In this document: positions 50,661-63,989 of the stretch, one piece after another
Layout: each line of letters begins with the position of its first letter
How positions within the stretch are numbered: the stretch's first letter is position 1
Origin: Apostichopus japonicus
Lineage: Eukaryota > Echinodermata > Holothuroidea > Aspidochirotida > Stichopodidae
Direction of reading: 5' to 3'
Assembly (NCBI RefSeq): GCF_037975245.1
Contig: NC_092566.1
Coordinates: 5,892,001 to 5,956,000, forward strand
Length of the DNA: 64,000 bases
Position numbers and translations under genes: made by a program
The notes under the pieces: generated by a model
Seen by the model: the letters and a program-made list of their open reading frames with translations, nothing else
The model's database searches: none
Told to the model about the DNA's origin: nothing

Positions 50661-51376
50661 CTTTTATAGCATATAAGTTTAATGTAAACTGGTACTGTTG
50701 AACTTTGCATTTGATTTTGTGTTTCATGACTGATTCTGTGTCATTATCATTCAAAGGTACTGTATCTAATGATAACATCCTGACTGATATTGTTTCATGT
50801 AAAGTGATCTGTTATCTCTCAGTGATTAAGTTAATATCTACCATAACTAGGAAACAAATTTACCGAAGGCACACCTTTCATCTCTCAATCTCTTGATAAA
50901 GCAGTCCATTTTTAAGCTTGGGGAAAACCTAAAATATTGGAGTTGGGTACTCAGAGCCAAAACTGACCACAGATATATCGGGAGGCAGCCATTTTACAGT
51001 GTCTGACAAAGTAACGCAAATTATCCTTGGTCTATTTGATGTCACATTAAAACAAGATAGTGACAAAAGGTTGTGATGTTACAGAACATCCCAAATATTT
51101 TTTCTTGCAATGGTCAATTGCCAGCACTTACTTTAATGGTCATGTACAAACAGCTAATAGAAGGCTATACACATTCCCCACAGCCTGCAGCAAAAGAATA
51201 AACCAGTTTCGTTTATAAACTGTTTGTGGTAACCTGGAGGAATTCCTATGTATTTTCACTAGAGGAAACCTCTTGTGATGAACATGTGGAAATCCTGTGA
51301 TGTACCTACTGTATACAGAAAAGAATAGCTTGAAATCATTTAGCATTTCAACAGTTAGAACCCGAAAAGTTCCCAG

Positions 51377-51540
51377 TTTTGGCTCCATATAATCCATGAA
51401 TCTTTCGCAGCTATATGGTAGGATTCAAATCCCCTTTTCATGATTACTTACCACTTCAGTAAACAAGTTTTCTATCTTGAGGTACTACTTCTGATGTGGT
51501 TAGGCTTCATTGTGATATACACAAACAATGGTAGGATAGT
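51377..51540. repeat. 163-bp dispersed segment, copy 2
   Basis: Direct-orientation partner of 50392-50554, about 985 bp downstream, with roughly a dozen or more differences. Class unknown; either a small non-autonomous element or a local duplication. Confidence 0.85.
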
Positions 51541-52889
51541 GTTCATTTCTAAACATGTAAAATTGAAGAATGGTGTTTGTCAGTGGATCAATACATGTCA
51601 GAGGTGGTCAAAGTTTTCATGATCAATTCGCTGTGAGCATTTATACTCTTGCACAAAATGGCAAATGTTAGGAGGTTTACATCATGTTTGCTGTTTTTTT
51701 TCTTCCATGTGTGATGTATTGCACTGGTTAAGTATGGGTGACATTGTCTTTGTCAAAGTTAGAGTTTCAATGTGCAAAAGATCAGGTTGATCTAAGAACA
51801 GTACATACTGGAATAAACAGTGTGTTTCAGTGCATTATCTTGCAGTGAAGAGAGTGTGTGGAACTTTTTTACAAGAGAGTGGGAATCGTCATCCCAAATT
51901 ACCGGGAGTAGTTACTCGACTCCTAAGCAGGAGTCATGATTCCGATTAGGAGCATATTATTGGCATATTATTAATGCTTTCCAGTCAGAAAAAATGTTCA
52001 TTGTAATCTACACAAGCTGTAATAGCTGCAATTTATCTGTTAGTCTTTGTGTAGATCTATTTAGGGATACAAACTAATTTGCCTAATTTCTTTTATATAG
52101 ATCTCATCATCAAGTGTTTTCATCATATTCACATTATCACATATTCAAATGGAATGACAGTCTATACTCACAATATTTATGTGATTTCTTTATATCATTA
52201 ATGTAATATAGCACTGATCTCTTCTGTACATGAATTTATTCTCACTGACTTGGCCAATCCATGAAGAGAAACACAAGGACATATAATTGAGTGTAAATTA
52301 TATTTCATAATATTGTAAATTTCATTTTCACCAGAGTGATTAAAAATGAGTAGTAGCATGACAGTGACAAGCTCTTAAAACATTGAGGGTGTAATTAAAG
52401 ATGTGCAAGATATTTTAGTGGATATCACAGCTTTAGTTACGATGATTGGTAATAAACAGTTGTATTAAAATTATAAAGGCTTTTCGTGTTTACAAAGTAA
52501 AACAAATAGTAAACAATACTTTTGGTAGAAGCTTATAGATTTTAGGATCCGCTTATTATATATTTTAATATCAAGGTTTATCCTGCTTGTCATGCATTCA
52601 GTTCTGATGAAACTTAATATTATTTGTTTTTAATAAGTGCTATTAAGTTGCTATTAATAAGTCATAGCATCTCATTTAGTTTTCATTATATCTTGTAACA
52701 TGGTATGTAGCAAGTAGCTAAAAGTATTGTTTGTTATCTGCAAAGTTGTAATGATGGCAGCCAGTCTGACTCTTTACTTAAATATCTAGTTTCAGCCAAC
52801 AAGCTGAAAGAAATTCTTTGCTCCTAGTTTTCTTCAAGTTATGGCATCTTGATATGATTTACTAGAAATGAGTGGCATTGCTTGAAAAG

Positions 52890-53375
52890 TTGTGATGAGG
52901 TCACACAAACTGATGACATCTGTTTATTTTTCATTTGTACCTTGTGACTAGCTACTGTAGCAACATTGAGTATTTTATTCTATTTAGTTAACATTATTCT
53001 GATGTCATCTCTTTATTTAAATTTATTACCTGTGAAGTCTAACTACTGTAGGCAATAGCATCCAGTATTGTGTGCTATTGGTTTATATATAGTGATGTCA
53101 TGTCTTTACTTAAATCTATTGCCTGTGATGTCTAACTACTGTAGGCAATAGCATCCAGTATTGTGTGCTATTGGTTTATGTCATGTCTTTACTTAAATTT
53201 ATTACCTGTGAAGTCTAACTAGCCAATAGCATACAGTTTTGTGTGCTATTAGTGTATATAAAGTGATGTCATATCTTTACTTAAATATATTACCTGTGAT
53301 GTTTAACTAGCCAGTAGTGCATCAAGTATTGTATGCTATGAGTTTATATAAAGTGATGTCATCTCACCCATTCCA
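52890..53375. repeat. ~90-bp tandem array, about 5 copies
   Basis: The unit contains TGATGTCATCTCTTTACTTA, ATTACCTGTGAAGTCTAACT and GTATTGTGTGCTATTGGTTT. Anchors at 53001 and 53094 give 93 bp; other units are shortened. Left copies are strongly diverged. Confidence 0.85.
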
Positions 53376-53929
53376 TTTGATCTCAAAGAGGGAAAAGTGT
53401 AACAAATTATGTTAGATACTTTCAATGCTAAGGAAATGAGGACAGAAGATGAGAATTGGTGAAAGAGGGAGAGGGGAAGATAGAGGAAAAGTAAGCCGTC
53501 TCTCTAACAGATCTGGGAACAGATATAAGTTAGGACTGGATTGGAGGCTGACTGATTGTTTGCGATTCAAAAATCTTGCCGAACACTTTCCACAAATCAC
53601 ACACTTGTTGTCAGTTATGCATAATGTTGCACTATCTCAAACAAAACGTGTGTTACTGTAATAGCATTGAAAGGATTTACAATATTGAGTGCGCATGCTG
53701 GTTAATCATTTATTTTATAGACTGTACATTTCTGTGCCATGTATGTCATAATTTATTGTTTCCCGTCCGTCTATCTAATTTTAGAAAGTATTCCTTAATA
53801 ATTGATCTTTAGTTACCACTTTAACTCCTCTCAATTAAATAAATCTGATTTTACCTCTTAAATGTTTCATTGCCTACTGTCATAAATGCATTAGTCACTC
53901 TATGTCACACTATCAGTAGGGATCTCATG

Positions 53930-54125
53930 CTACTTGTTTGTGCCATTGAGCAGATCAGCCGACTCATTTAAGCTCAACACAACGCTCACCGGATATCACT
54001 CGGGTGCATGTAATTTAATATAATTAATATCAAGCCCAATATGTCTGTAAGGCCAAAGACTCACACCTCTCATTGCTGTTTGTACATTAAGTCAACTCGA
54101 TCCCACTCTCACTGAAATACAGAGA
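53930..54125. promoter_or_regulatory. Candidate intronic regulatory block, left part
   Basis: Non-repetitive, moderately GC-balanced sequence ending at an A-rich run. Notable words are GCCGACTCATTTAAGCTC, GTAATTTAATATAATTAATA (AT-rich homeodomain-like) and GGCCAAAGACTCACACC. Function is inferred from composition only. Confidence 0.15.
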
Positions 54126-54182
54126 AGGGAAAAAAAAAAAAATGTAATGAAGTAAAAAAAAAAAAAAAAAATAGGAAAAAAA
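54126..54182. repeat. A-rich run
   Basis: Two long oligo-A runs separated by TGTAATGAAGT. It divides the two candidate regulatory blocks. Confidence 0.85.
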
Positions 54183-54184
54183 TA

Positions 54185-54490
54185 AGTGAGTTTCCTCCCG
54201 GTCTCCATCTCAAATGTCAAATTCTTCCGTTTGCCAAATTACCTCTTCAATTGGCCCCCGCTTTTTGCAATCCAATTAGCTGTGCGGAAAACCTGTGCAC
54301 TACACATCGGTACACGGGGTCATAGACGTGTCTGGCGTCATCAGTGACGTATCACCGTGGCAACCTGCTTCGCCGCAAGTCAAGTGAGCGTCAATAAAGC
54401 AGAAAAGTTTCTTTAGCTCGAAACAGGTTTGTGTGATTTTTTGGATCCGCAGATGAGCGGGAAAGGTTTAGCGCCGGAGGCGAGACGTGA
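54185..54490. promoter_or_regulatory. Candidate intronic enhancer or internal promoter with RFX X-box-like and CRE-like sites
   Basis: GC-richer, CpG-containing island. TGACGTATCA (54345-54354) is CRE/AP-1-like, and ATCACCGTGGCAAC (54351-54364) matches most of the RFX X-box; the two overlap. TCCAATTAGC (54271-54280) is a homeodomain-type core. No open frame of note. It could drive an alternative ZMIZ transcript or act as an enhancer. Confidence 0.25.
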
Positions 54491-57119
54491 GAAGCTGTTT
54501 AGAAGGAAGATATGCTACAATTTAGGGAATTGCGAATGGTGATGGAATTAAGATCTGCTTTGTCAAAAGCAAGATGTATTGTATCATACTTAGCTAGGCT
54601 TAGAAGAAGGTCGGTGCTTATTATTAAAGAGAAAATACATATATATATATTTATGTATAGCAGGGTTGTTACTCTATGAAAAGTGCAAGGAATCTGTATG
54701 TAACAGCAGGAAAGCACTTGGATAACAACTTACCACTTTGATAACAGTTCCTATATTCAAACTGTAATAATGAGAGGGAAGAAGAACAGTATAATAAAAT
54801 TATTGTTACATTGTTAATACACAGACATCTACATTGGCTGCCATAGAAACCCTCCTCAGGATAAGAGAGAAAAAAGAAAAGAAAAAAAAAATGTTAATAT
54901 TGATTTTCTTGTTTTCATGAATTTTTGTTTCTTTGTTAAAACAGAGACAACAGTGATGATAGATGATACAGTCATTTATGACCAACGTTTTTCGGCGTTA
55001 GCTTTCTTTATATAAACTTGGCGAGCAAGTTGGGTTGTCTAGATGATACAGCTCAGTATCTAGGGAAAGACATTGAAAATTAAAATCAAACAATCATGGA
55101 CCACATAATTATTTATTAAAGTATTTTATTTTGAATGCCATAGTACAGTCAGAATCCCTCTGTAGCAATGTTGAAGAACAGAGATAGGACTGCCAGTTCT
55201 TCCACAATCTGTTGATGTTGCTCACTTTAAGCACCTTGGACTTGAAAAATGACATGCCTGGGCTGATGTACTTTGATTGTTAGTAGAAGACAGGTGTATC
55301 CATCTTGTTAAGATGAACGGTACTATGAGAATAAAGACAAGAAGGTAGGATAGAAAACTGGAGAGACTCTTAACGTAAGAGGCAGCAGATGTAATAAAGA
55401 TTGATTTACTCTTCCTGTCAGTCACTCTCACTCACTCTATCTCTCTCTCTCTAAAAATAAATAATATTCATTGATTGTAGACATGATGAGCATGCTACAT
55501 CAGTCAGATCTATGTATTAGATTCACTACTACTGGCTCTAACATTGACCGGGATTAATTCGGGTGTTGGTTTCAGATGCTGCTGTGTGATATTTATTGGG
55601 TTCATATCATAGCAGCTCATAAATTGGATGGAGGATATCCTCAAGTTTAAATGCATCCTTGCCCTTAAGGTTGACTGCCTCATCAGGTGTGAGGCTATTA
55701 TAGGAAACCCTGCTGGGCTTGCTTGAAAAACATGAGAAATACCTACATTGTAATGACTGCAGGGGGTTAGTCAGGCCTATGAACAAGGCTGGATGGTTTG
55801 TAATGTTCTCTTTTTGCCGTATAGAAACATATCCTATAGAGGAAGTACTGAGGCTTAGAGTGAGAACTGGGGTTCAGGGGGGGTTTAAAAGACCAATTAA
55901 GCTCTATTTTATATAAGATATTCAGCAATCATACAGAAAGAGGCTCTTCTCAGGGAAGTGAAATGACACTATTTGCAATCTTTGCATAAAGTAGATGGTT
56001 CCCAGAGGGGGAAACAGATGCAAATGAGCCAAAAAAAAAAGAAAAAAAAGTCTAGGAATCAAGTGAGAGAATAATGAAAAAGGAGAATGGATGGGTAGAC
56101 TTGATGAATTTTAAATGTGAGACAACTGATGCAGACAGCTTGGACAAGATACCTAGCTTTATGGAGAGAGTGTTTTGAGAGTAGATGTATGTCTCAAGTT
56201 GTATGAAGGGTAGCCGTAACACCTAGATATATGTAATATGACAGAGTATTTAACGTTGTTTAATTGTGCCCGGGGTTAAAGTTAACACAAACGGAAAATA
56301 CTGATCAAGTTATTTATTATATGTAGAGTAGCTGTATGTATTTAGTACCATCGGTATGGATAAAAACAAGCAGATCTCATCATATATCTCTGAGTATTGG
56401 GATGATTCATTTAATGTACTAATATTTTGTAAATTATGATATCATACTTGTTCATTATATATACCTGTAAACCTAAACACAGGCAGACAGTTTAGAAAGG
56501 TTGCCGAGTATTAAATTGAAAACTCTGCAGAAGTGATGTGTAATGAACAAATACAAACTGTTTAAGTGTTTCTGTCAAAGAATTTTGACTACCAAGCATC
56601 AAAGAATCTTTGTGGGTCATCAGTTAACCATAATTTGTAAATAATTTTAAAAAATTAAGTCACATTAATCACAACGTATGTAAGTCTCATTTAACCAGTC
56701 ATTTCTAACACAATGAGATTCATATCCTTTGGTGCTGCTGTCATATATATCTCCATTGATTATAATAAAAAAAAACAATTGGAACTAAACCTTCTACCAA
56801 ACTTGCAAAATTTAACACAACCATTGATCACTTGTCAGTGTACACTTGCCAGTATTGGAGTTTTAAATGCCAAAAATTTGTATTTGGCATTGTTTTCACC
56901 AGATTTGGCTGCCAATATGGCTATCCATATGGCTGTCAATATGGCCGGTTGGGTCACACAAAAACTTGGAACCCTGCTGTACACTGTATGTGTGAAGCAT
57001 TTGTCAAAGGTCATAAAACCTAACAATTGGTTTTTAGCCATTTTATTCTTGTCAACATATAGAAAAAAGGCATTAAACCACACGATATTAAGAGAATGAT
57101 AAAACAAAACTTAACTTAG

Positions 57120-57480
57120 GACAGATTGAGGTGTTTAGGGTCGGGGTCAATGGTCAATTGAGATCAAAGGTCAAATTGGCCGAAAGTGTGTTTCTCGGAC
57201 TCCTAGACTGTAAGTCCGATCGAGTTCAAATTTGTGGGTAGGTGACTGACTATGTGTACTCATCCCTGCATGACTGATGATGTCATACATCAAGGGTCAA
57301 ATATCCCCAAACTTAATAATTCATTAAACAGTCATTAAACCACAAGATATGTAGATAATAATGGAACGATTTTTTAAAATAGTACCTATGTGTTAAGGGT
57401 CACTTGGGTCATGGAGATGAGCTCTGCAACTCCATGGATTGCCCTCCTGTTTAGCCCATTGAAAGGTTATGAAGCTTTGC
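57120..57480. repeat. Distant AGGTCA-type repeat
   Basis: Contains GGGTCAATGGTCAATTGAGA then TCAAAGGTCAAATTGG, later CAAGGGTCAAATATCCCC and AAGGGTCACTTGGGTCATGG, plus CTAGACTGTAAGTCCGATCG. It looks like a diverged relative of the repeats at 5630 and 15240. No gene seen. Confidence 0.35.
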
Positions 57481-59524
57481 AGAGTTTGAAGCGGCACTTT
57501 GATTGACTAATTTGACTGTATAACTCAAGTGTGCCAAACTTAAAATTTTTCTTTAGAAATGTCCTGTGTAACATCTATGGCATCCATTAATGTGCCTGGG
57601 CTAGTAAGCATAAGGTACAAATCAATTAAGCCAGTCTGTCAGAGTTCTAAGAAAACATCCAACATTTTTGGCTGAAAATAACCATATTACAAAATTTGTC
57701 AAGGACAAAATGATGTCTCTGTTTTTTCAAGGGTGATCTTTTCTTTGTATGAAGTGAATGATGAACATGTTTAGGTTTAGAACTTGATATATTTATAGAC
57801 AAATGAAATAAAATAAAATAAATTCAAATGAACAGTTAGCTAAAACTTAGAAGCATGAGCTCATTGAACAGTTTCCTTTTTATGAATACAAAATCCTGTA
57901 ACTTAAGAAACTGAACTTTTTCTCATGTATCATGTTCCTTTGTTTTTTCTGCCAGTTTTTAGTTTTTAGGTTCTGTTTTCAATTGATCAGGAGACAGTTT
58001 CCGAGTGTCATCACTTGTAGCTTTTCATTTGGTCCCTCACTAAATACTCATCACTAGGAGTGCTACTTACCAGCTTTATGTGACACAGTATGGTCTGGTT
58101 AGGCCAATCACTACTTTATGCGTTAACATTAAATTTTGGATTGCCTTTCATTTGTGTCTCTCTTTGTGCCATTTGTTTAGATTCGATGACCGGGCTTTGC
58201 ATGTTTAAAGTTATCTACACTTCAGGGAGTGATCATCAAATTGCAGAGTCTTTTCCAGTCTAATCAAACTGTATGAAAAACAGTTTTGTTTGTGTCTGTG
58301 AATACTTCGTCTATATCTTCTTATTTTGGTATATAACAGTGTCATGCATCTTAACATTCCTGTAGGATCTCGTGTTTAATTTCATAAGGTTATACATTCC
58401 ACACATGTGTAAATATCCAATGTTTGTGAATGTATTTATTTATACTAATGTTTTCAATAAAATTTGCTTACTTAATGAGTGGGAAGGCTTTTGATAAAAA
58501 TATGATGATAGAGGCAAAAGTAGAAGACTTTTTGAGTATTTATTACATGATGGACTGTTGTTCAAGATATGTTAGGTAGGGTTAGCACTAGCTACAAATT
58601 TAGGAGGAAATTGCTCCCTCAAGTAGACATAGACATGTATAGAATAGCAGGAAGGGGTGGGGGGGGGGGGGTAAGGGAGGCAGGAGAATTGAGGAAAAGA
58701 TATGGGATTTTGACCCAATACTTTGCTTTTAATACATCACCCCTAAAGATAGTAAATAATTAAAGTAAAAACAGTACTTCCCTCCCACTTGTCTTGTTAA
58801 ATAATCAACATCAAATTGTTTGGTGGATATTAGCAGCCAAGCTAGAGGATTAAGAGTGGAGACATTTCTGAACAGCAGTCATCACAATTGCATTCATTCT
58901 GGAACCTGTAATGCTTAGTTATGTAATGGAAAATTGGAACGAAGAAAGGCAAATTGACACATTTACGATGATTTAGAAGGATGGACAGCAAAGTTTCCAC
59001 ATTCAAATGTATTTCAGAACACTGAGCCATGGCTGAGTCAATCAAAGTTATCTTTGGTAGTACTGTAGTTAGCAGATGATAGTACTTCATGGGACCTGAT
59101 TTCAATTCAGTTTCTGTATTCCAGTATAAAATTACAAATTTTTAAAATAGGACACATAATAATGATACACAAAAGACGTAAAATGTACAATCATGAAAGC
59201 TGAGGGTGCCATGTTCATGAACGAAAAAGAAAGCAAGACAAAGTACATATCTATGATCATCCGTGTAAATTCTGATCAGTTCAGTTAACATTCTCATTGA
59301 TACAATTTAGCATAATAGTAAATGTTGGGTTTTAAATCGCAAAGAATTTTATTTAAGTCCGCTTAACTGAGTTTAAGCTATTAATGTCAATTGTTTCCAA
59401 TTCTCCAAAATGGAATATACTTATAACTGCAATTGTTCTCATAATTATTGAATCATCTTTAATAATTTTCAGAACTAGCACATAGAATGAGAAAGTTACA
59501 GTTCTGTGAAAAGGATAGATCATA

Positions 59525-59998
59525 GTTCCCAGAGCAGCATCTATGGCTTTGTTAGGCCCAGAGCCGCATCTATGGCTCTGTTAGGACCCACAACCACATC
59601 TATGGCTCTGTTAGGACCCACAACCACATCTATGGCTCTGTTAGGACCCACAACCACATCTATGGCTCTGTTAGGACCCACAACCACATCTATGGCTCTG
59701 TTAGGACCCAGAACCGCCATATATGACTCTGTTAGTACCCAGAGCCACATCTATGACTCTGTTAGAACCCAGAGCCACAGATGTGGCTCTGTTAGGACCC
59801 AGAGCCCCCATCTTTGGCTCTGTTAGTATCCAGAGCCCCCATATATGGCTCTGTTAGGACCCAGAGCTGCATATACGGCTCTGTTAGGACCCATTTCTCC
59901 CATATATGGCTCTGTTAGGACCCAAAGCTGCATATATGGCTCTGTTAGGACTCAGACCCCCCCCCCCCCCTCCCTCTCATCTATGGCTCTGTTAGGAC
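59525..59998. repeat. 30-bp minisatellite, about 15 copies
   Basis: The unit is ATCTATGGCTCTGTTAGGAC followed by CCACAACCAC; four central copies are almost identical, and flanking copies diverge to CATATATGGCTCTGTTAGG and vary by 1-2 bases. A C run (59948-59959) lies within the right side. Both strands have open frames because the period is 30. Confidence 0.96.
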
Positions 59999-60904
59999 TG
60001 ATATAACAGTGCCCTCTGGAGAAACGATGAAGATCACATTCTTATAACATCAGCCAAAATCCTCCCCAAATCTCATATTAGCTATATTGCTTTGTACGAG
60101 CTGTTGCAGTCTACTGTTCCACCTTCAAGTCCTCTACCAGCTCTGTCATCCGTAATATTCAAAGTTGCTGCTAACGAAAAGGCCGTTCTAAAATATATTC
60201 TTGTCAGTATTGATTGATGACATAACTAGAGTAGAGTCTGCATATCAGTGAACATAGTCATCCATTAATTATCTCCCAGAGAAATCCTATTGATGATGTA
60301 GCCTGTCAAAATTGAAAATTCAGCAGTTCAGTTTGAAATTAAAAAGCAGGAAAGGAAAAATAAGTAGTACAAAGAAAATTTGGCAAACAAAGCAAAACCC
60401 GAATATAAGGACAAACATGTTGAACGGTTTCTAATATTTGATGATTGTGTGTTTTGATTATAGCATGAATTTGATCAAAGTCAACCAAACATTAGACAAC
60501 ACACACTCACACAGAGAAGTAGGCAGAAAGTTTGCCAATTAACCTACATATGATGTAATATTCTTTGATGTTTGTCTCCATGCTTAATTACTTATGCAAA
60601 CATTTTGTGTCTTACAGTTTTATGGGAAATTAATTAACATCATGAGGAAGCAGATATTATCTGTGATATATCGTGGAAAGTAATTTATCTTAGTTGAACT
60701 GAAACAGTTTTCTTTGCGAAATGAAACAACAACCTTTTACTGATAATTTTAGTCTGTTTCTTTAACAGTCCATTCAACCATTTTCATCCGATGTCCTTTC
60801 GTTTAATTTAGCCGTGTCACAAATGAAATTCAATTCTACCTACACTAAGATGCAAACTTAATATTCGTGATATCTTTGCATGACGGTTACAAACGTCCTT
60901 CCGT

Positions 60905-61290
60905 TTATAAACTGAGAGTAGTAATTTGTTCGCTCTCTCATTGGCTAAAGATAGTCAATATCTTGTTGCCTGTTGAATTCCTTGGCAGCATATAAACCTA
61001 ACCATGGCGGCTGCTACTGGGCCCTTTACAACTGAGTAATCAGCTAGGGGAGTTAAACCTATTCCCAGATTGTTGATAACTAACATGTCTATGATCAGGT
61101 TTTATGGGATGCCAGAATATTAATCTTGAGGAGGGATCCGTACGTCAAGCCTCAAATTCGTCTTCGATTAACAGAGCCACGGAATAGAGAGAGACTGGAT
61201 TTGTATTGACACACAATTTGCTCGGCAGCCTTGAGGGAGGTTCGCGTTTCACGAATATTGATCAAACGGGAAGGAAAAGTAGTCATCTAC
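60905..61290. other. GC-balanced unique island, identity unknown
   Basis: Contains CTCATTGGCTAAAG (CCAAT-type), ACCATGGCGGCTGCTACTGG (YY1-like core) and TTCGATTAACAGAGCCACGG. There is no recognisable exon; a short start-like ATG in the YY1-type motif is followed within a few codons by a stop. Possibly regulatory. Confidence 0.2.
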
Positions 61291-62380
61291 TTTGTCACTT
61301 TGGTAAATTGTTCTTAGAAATAATTTGGAAGTGGCTCATGTTGGTATGATAAATTTGGTCATTGATAAAAGTCTGTTTACATCTCTCTTTGAAACACTGT
61401 CAACAAATGTAAGATATAAATTCAGAATTGATGTAAAAGACTTCTTTCTGGTTAAAATTCGTCGAAGCCACCACAGCAAGAGAAAACCTGGTAAAGAGGC
61501 CTCGATCTAAGGTTTTTAATTCCCAGGTGCTTTTCTGCCAAAATTCCCAGGGGTGGTAGTAATTGAGTCAGGGAGAGGAAAAGTCTTGTCCTTGGCAGAA
61601 GAATTCCTAGAATAAGAAAGAAGGGGAAAAGTGTTTTCCAGCCAAGAATCAAAAACAAAATTGCCTTCTGAGATATATATGGAATATATGTGTTATATCG
61701 GTAATACAATTTTATGAAGATCAATTTGGGATGATGTGTCCTCAACCATCTTGACATTTGTCATTAAAAAACGAAAAAGAAGAAAATGCATTAAACAACA
61801 AAAACAAAACCTGTGGCTTGATATTACCCATTTATTACCCCAATGAGTTGATGTTAGTAAGGAGTAAGTTGGCAAAAATTGTAAAAACCAAAGCATTGTC
61901 AGGACTGCTTGGTTGTTAAAAGTTGGATGGGTTTATTACCGATCTGCTACAATTCCAGTACACATTCATGCATATTTACTAAAGCAACTACTGTAGTATG
62001 TATATAGTTTGTGAAGGGTGTCATGAAGTATTAGTTTTCTCCCCAACGTGAGCATTCAAACCTGTTTTTTCTTTAAATCCCTTGATGAAAAAGATAAGCA
62101 ATGTCCCCCCCCCCCCGTCTATATAACTAGGCAATGTTTATTAGGTATGTATCTTGTGTGGAAATCTTTCAGATCACGGTTTAGTGATTTACATGTGAAC
62201 ATGATGAGGCTACAAGACAGAACAAGATGACTTTCTTGCAGTCATTGGAGGTCTGTTGTGCCTAAATAATTGCATCATAAGAGTGTTGACGTATGTAAAC
62301 TTATTTGTGCACCCTGTTCTCTGTGCACCCTGTTCTCTGTTACCACGTTCTACGTTATATATATGGCTTTTTCTCTCACC

Positions 62381-62748
62381 TTAAAGGCATTGAAGACTCG
62401 CCCCAAACCGCGTGCCTCGCTCTGAAAAAGGTAACTTTCTGTTGCCCGCAAGTGAAGTTTTCTGCTTGTCGCTGCAAAATGCAGACAGTAATGAAACGTG
62501 ATACCTTGTTATCTTTAGCTGGACCTGAGATGTTCATCGCTGTATCGTTTGTACACTGTGCTGTGGGTATTGACCGCAGCTGTATGTACTGACTGTACAC
62601 TAGTGTCTAATTACCGAAGGTTGCAAGCTGTGTGTGTATCTTTTGGGATCGATGGTGGTGTCTAACACTTCTGTTACACCTCATTCGAAACTAGGTCAGA
62701 TTACCGGCATTAGACGTTTCTTTTTGCCAGAGTCTTCCCACCCTTTAA
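62381..62748. mobile_element. TTAA-bounded MITE, family B, copy 2 (368 bp)
   Basis: Same orientation and same ends as the copy at 2139-2507: TTAAAGGCATTGAAGACTCG at the left and AGAGTCTTCCCACCCTTTAA at the right. Internal blocks such as AATGCAGACAGTAATGAAAC and GTGTCTAACACTTCTGTTAC are identical in both copies. Short overlapping ORFs inside are not conserved and are not genes. Confidence 0.85.
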
Positions 62749-63960
62749 CTCAATAAATGTTACATATTCTACTTTTCTCGCTGGAAATCATCTTTCCACC
62801 GTCATGGCGTCTACAACAAAGAGAGCTCAGGCTGATGGCTTAAAGTTTCTTATTAACAAAGATCCAGGCATATTTACATATCATAGAATTTATTCAGAAT
62901 TTTTACAAAAATTAAGCCTGCCGCCATGTTTCTCAGGGCTCTTTGGCTTGCAGATAATCGTCATTAAAAGTTACTGACTGGATTATTATCATGGCTAGAG
63001 CAAGCAATTAATAAACAAGATAAGCAAATTCAAGAAATGGCTATGCTAATCTTACCTGCAGCCTCAGTTACCTATCCCTACACTGTTCCTGCACTTTTAT
63101 TATCCCACAGGTGTCTGGAGTCATGTGATATTGTCCTTTAGTGGCCTGTTTCAGGTCTATCCTCCACTCATTGTACAGATCTTCTCACAGCTTAACAACA
63201 TTAGAATCGTTGTAACATCGTTTTAAGCTTACGTGTATGAGATCTTCCTACTGAAATTCATAACAGCAACTCACTTACATATTTTAAAAGCAAGTATACT
63301 AGGGGTTACATAAATACTTATTAATCAATTGGTTTATTATTATAATCCCTCCGTACCTTTCTTGTTTTCTATTTATCGCTTTTTTTTAGAAAAGGGAGTG
63401 ACCTCCATTACAGGCCTACAAAGGATTTTTAGATCACTTCCTTTCATATAAACATTTAATTTAACTTTCAGTATAATTGACACATAATATTTAGATATTG
63501 TTATGATTGTATGTTACAGAGAAACAAAATAAATGAAATGAAATGAATTACTGCATTCTAGTTATTGTCACTGAATACAAGATTCTGTAAAAACCAAGAA
63601 AAATGAGCAAATGAAAAGTTAGCATTTTTTAAGACTGAAAAGTTCTTCTCCTATTACTGTTTCCTCTCCTACCAAATTAAATGATTATGCCTTTATGAGC
63701 AATCCAACTTTCATAAGGAAGTTGCTGTTGTAATATTTGTTTTGTTTATTAGTGCTGAAGTGAAAGCTGCATATATTTCTAAGAATGATACAATTCACTT
63801 TGACCTTTGTGTTGGAATTAATATTGTCACAAATTCATATCTTTTCATTTATGTGTAACATTATGCATCTAGGCCTATATGTTGCAATATACGACATATA
63901 TGTTGTTGTGGTGCAAATGATAACTTTATGCATACAATTTCACTTTTAGGCCACCCAATT

Positions 63961-63989
63961 ATTTTTTTTTTTTTTTTTGGGGGGGGGGT
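63961..63989. repeat. T then G homopolymer run near the right edge
   Basis: A long T run runs straight into a G run. Such T/G or C/A homopolymer joins recur in this window (for example near 23730 and 36251). Confidence 0.9.

Noticed and set aside
59506-59826. 106-codon ORF and 69-codon minus-strand ORF
   Set aside because: They lie in the 30-bp minisatellite; the periodic peptide is a by-product of the repeat.
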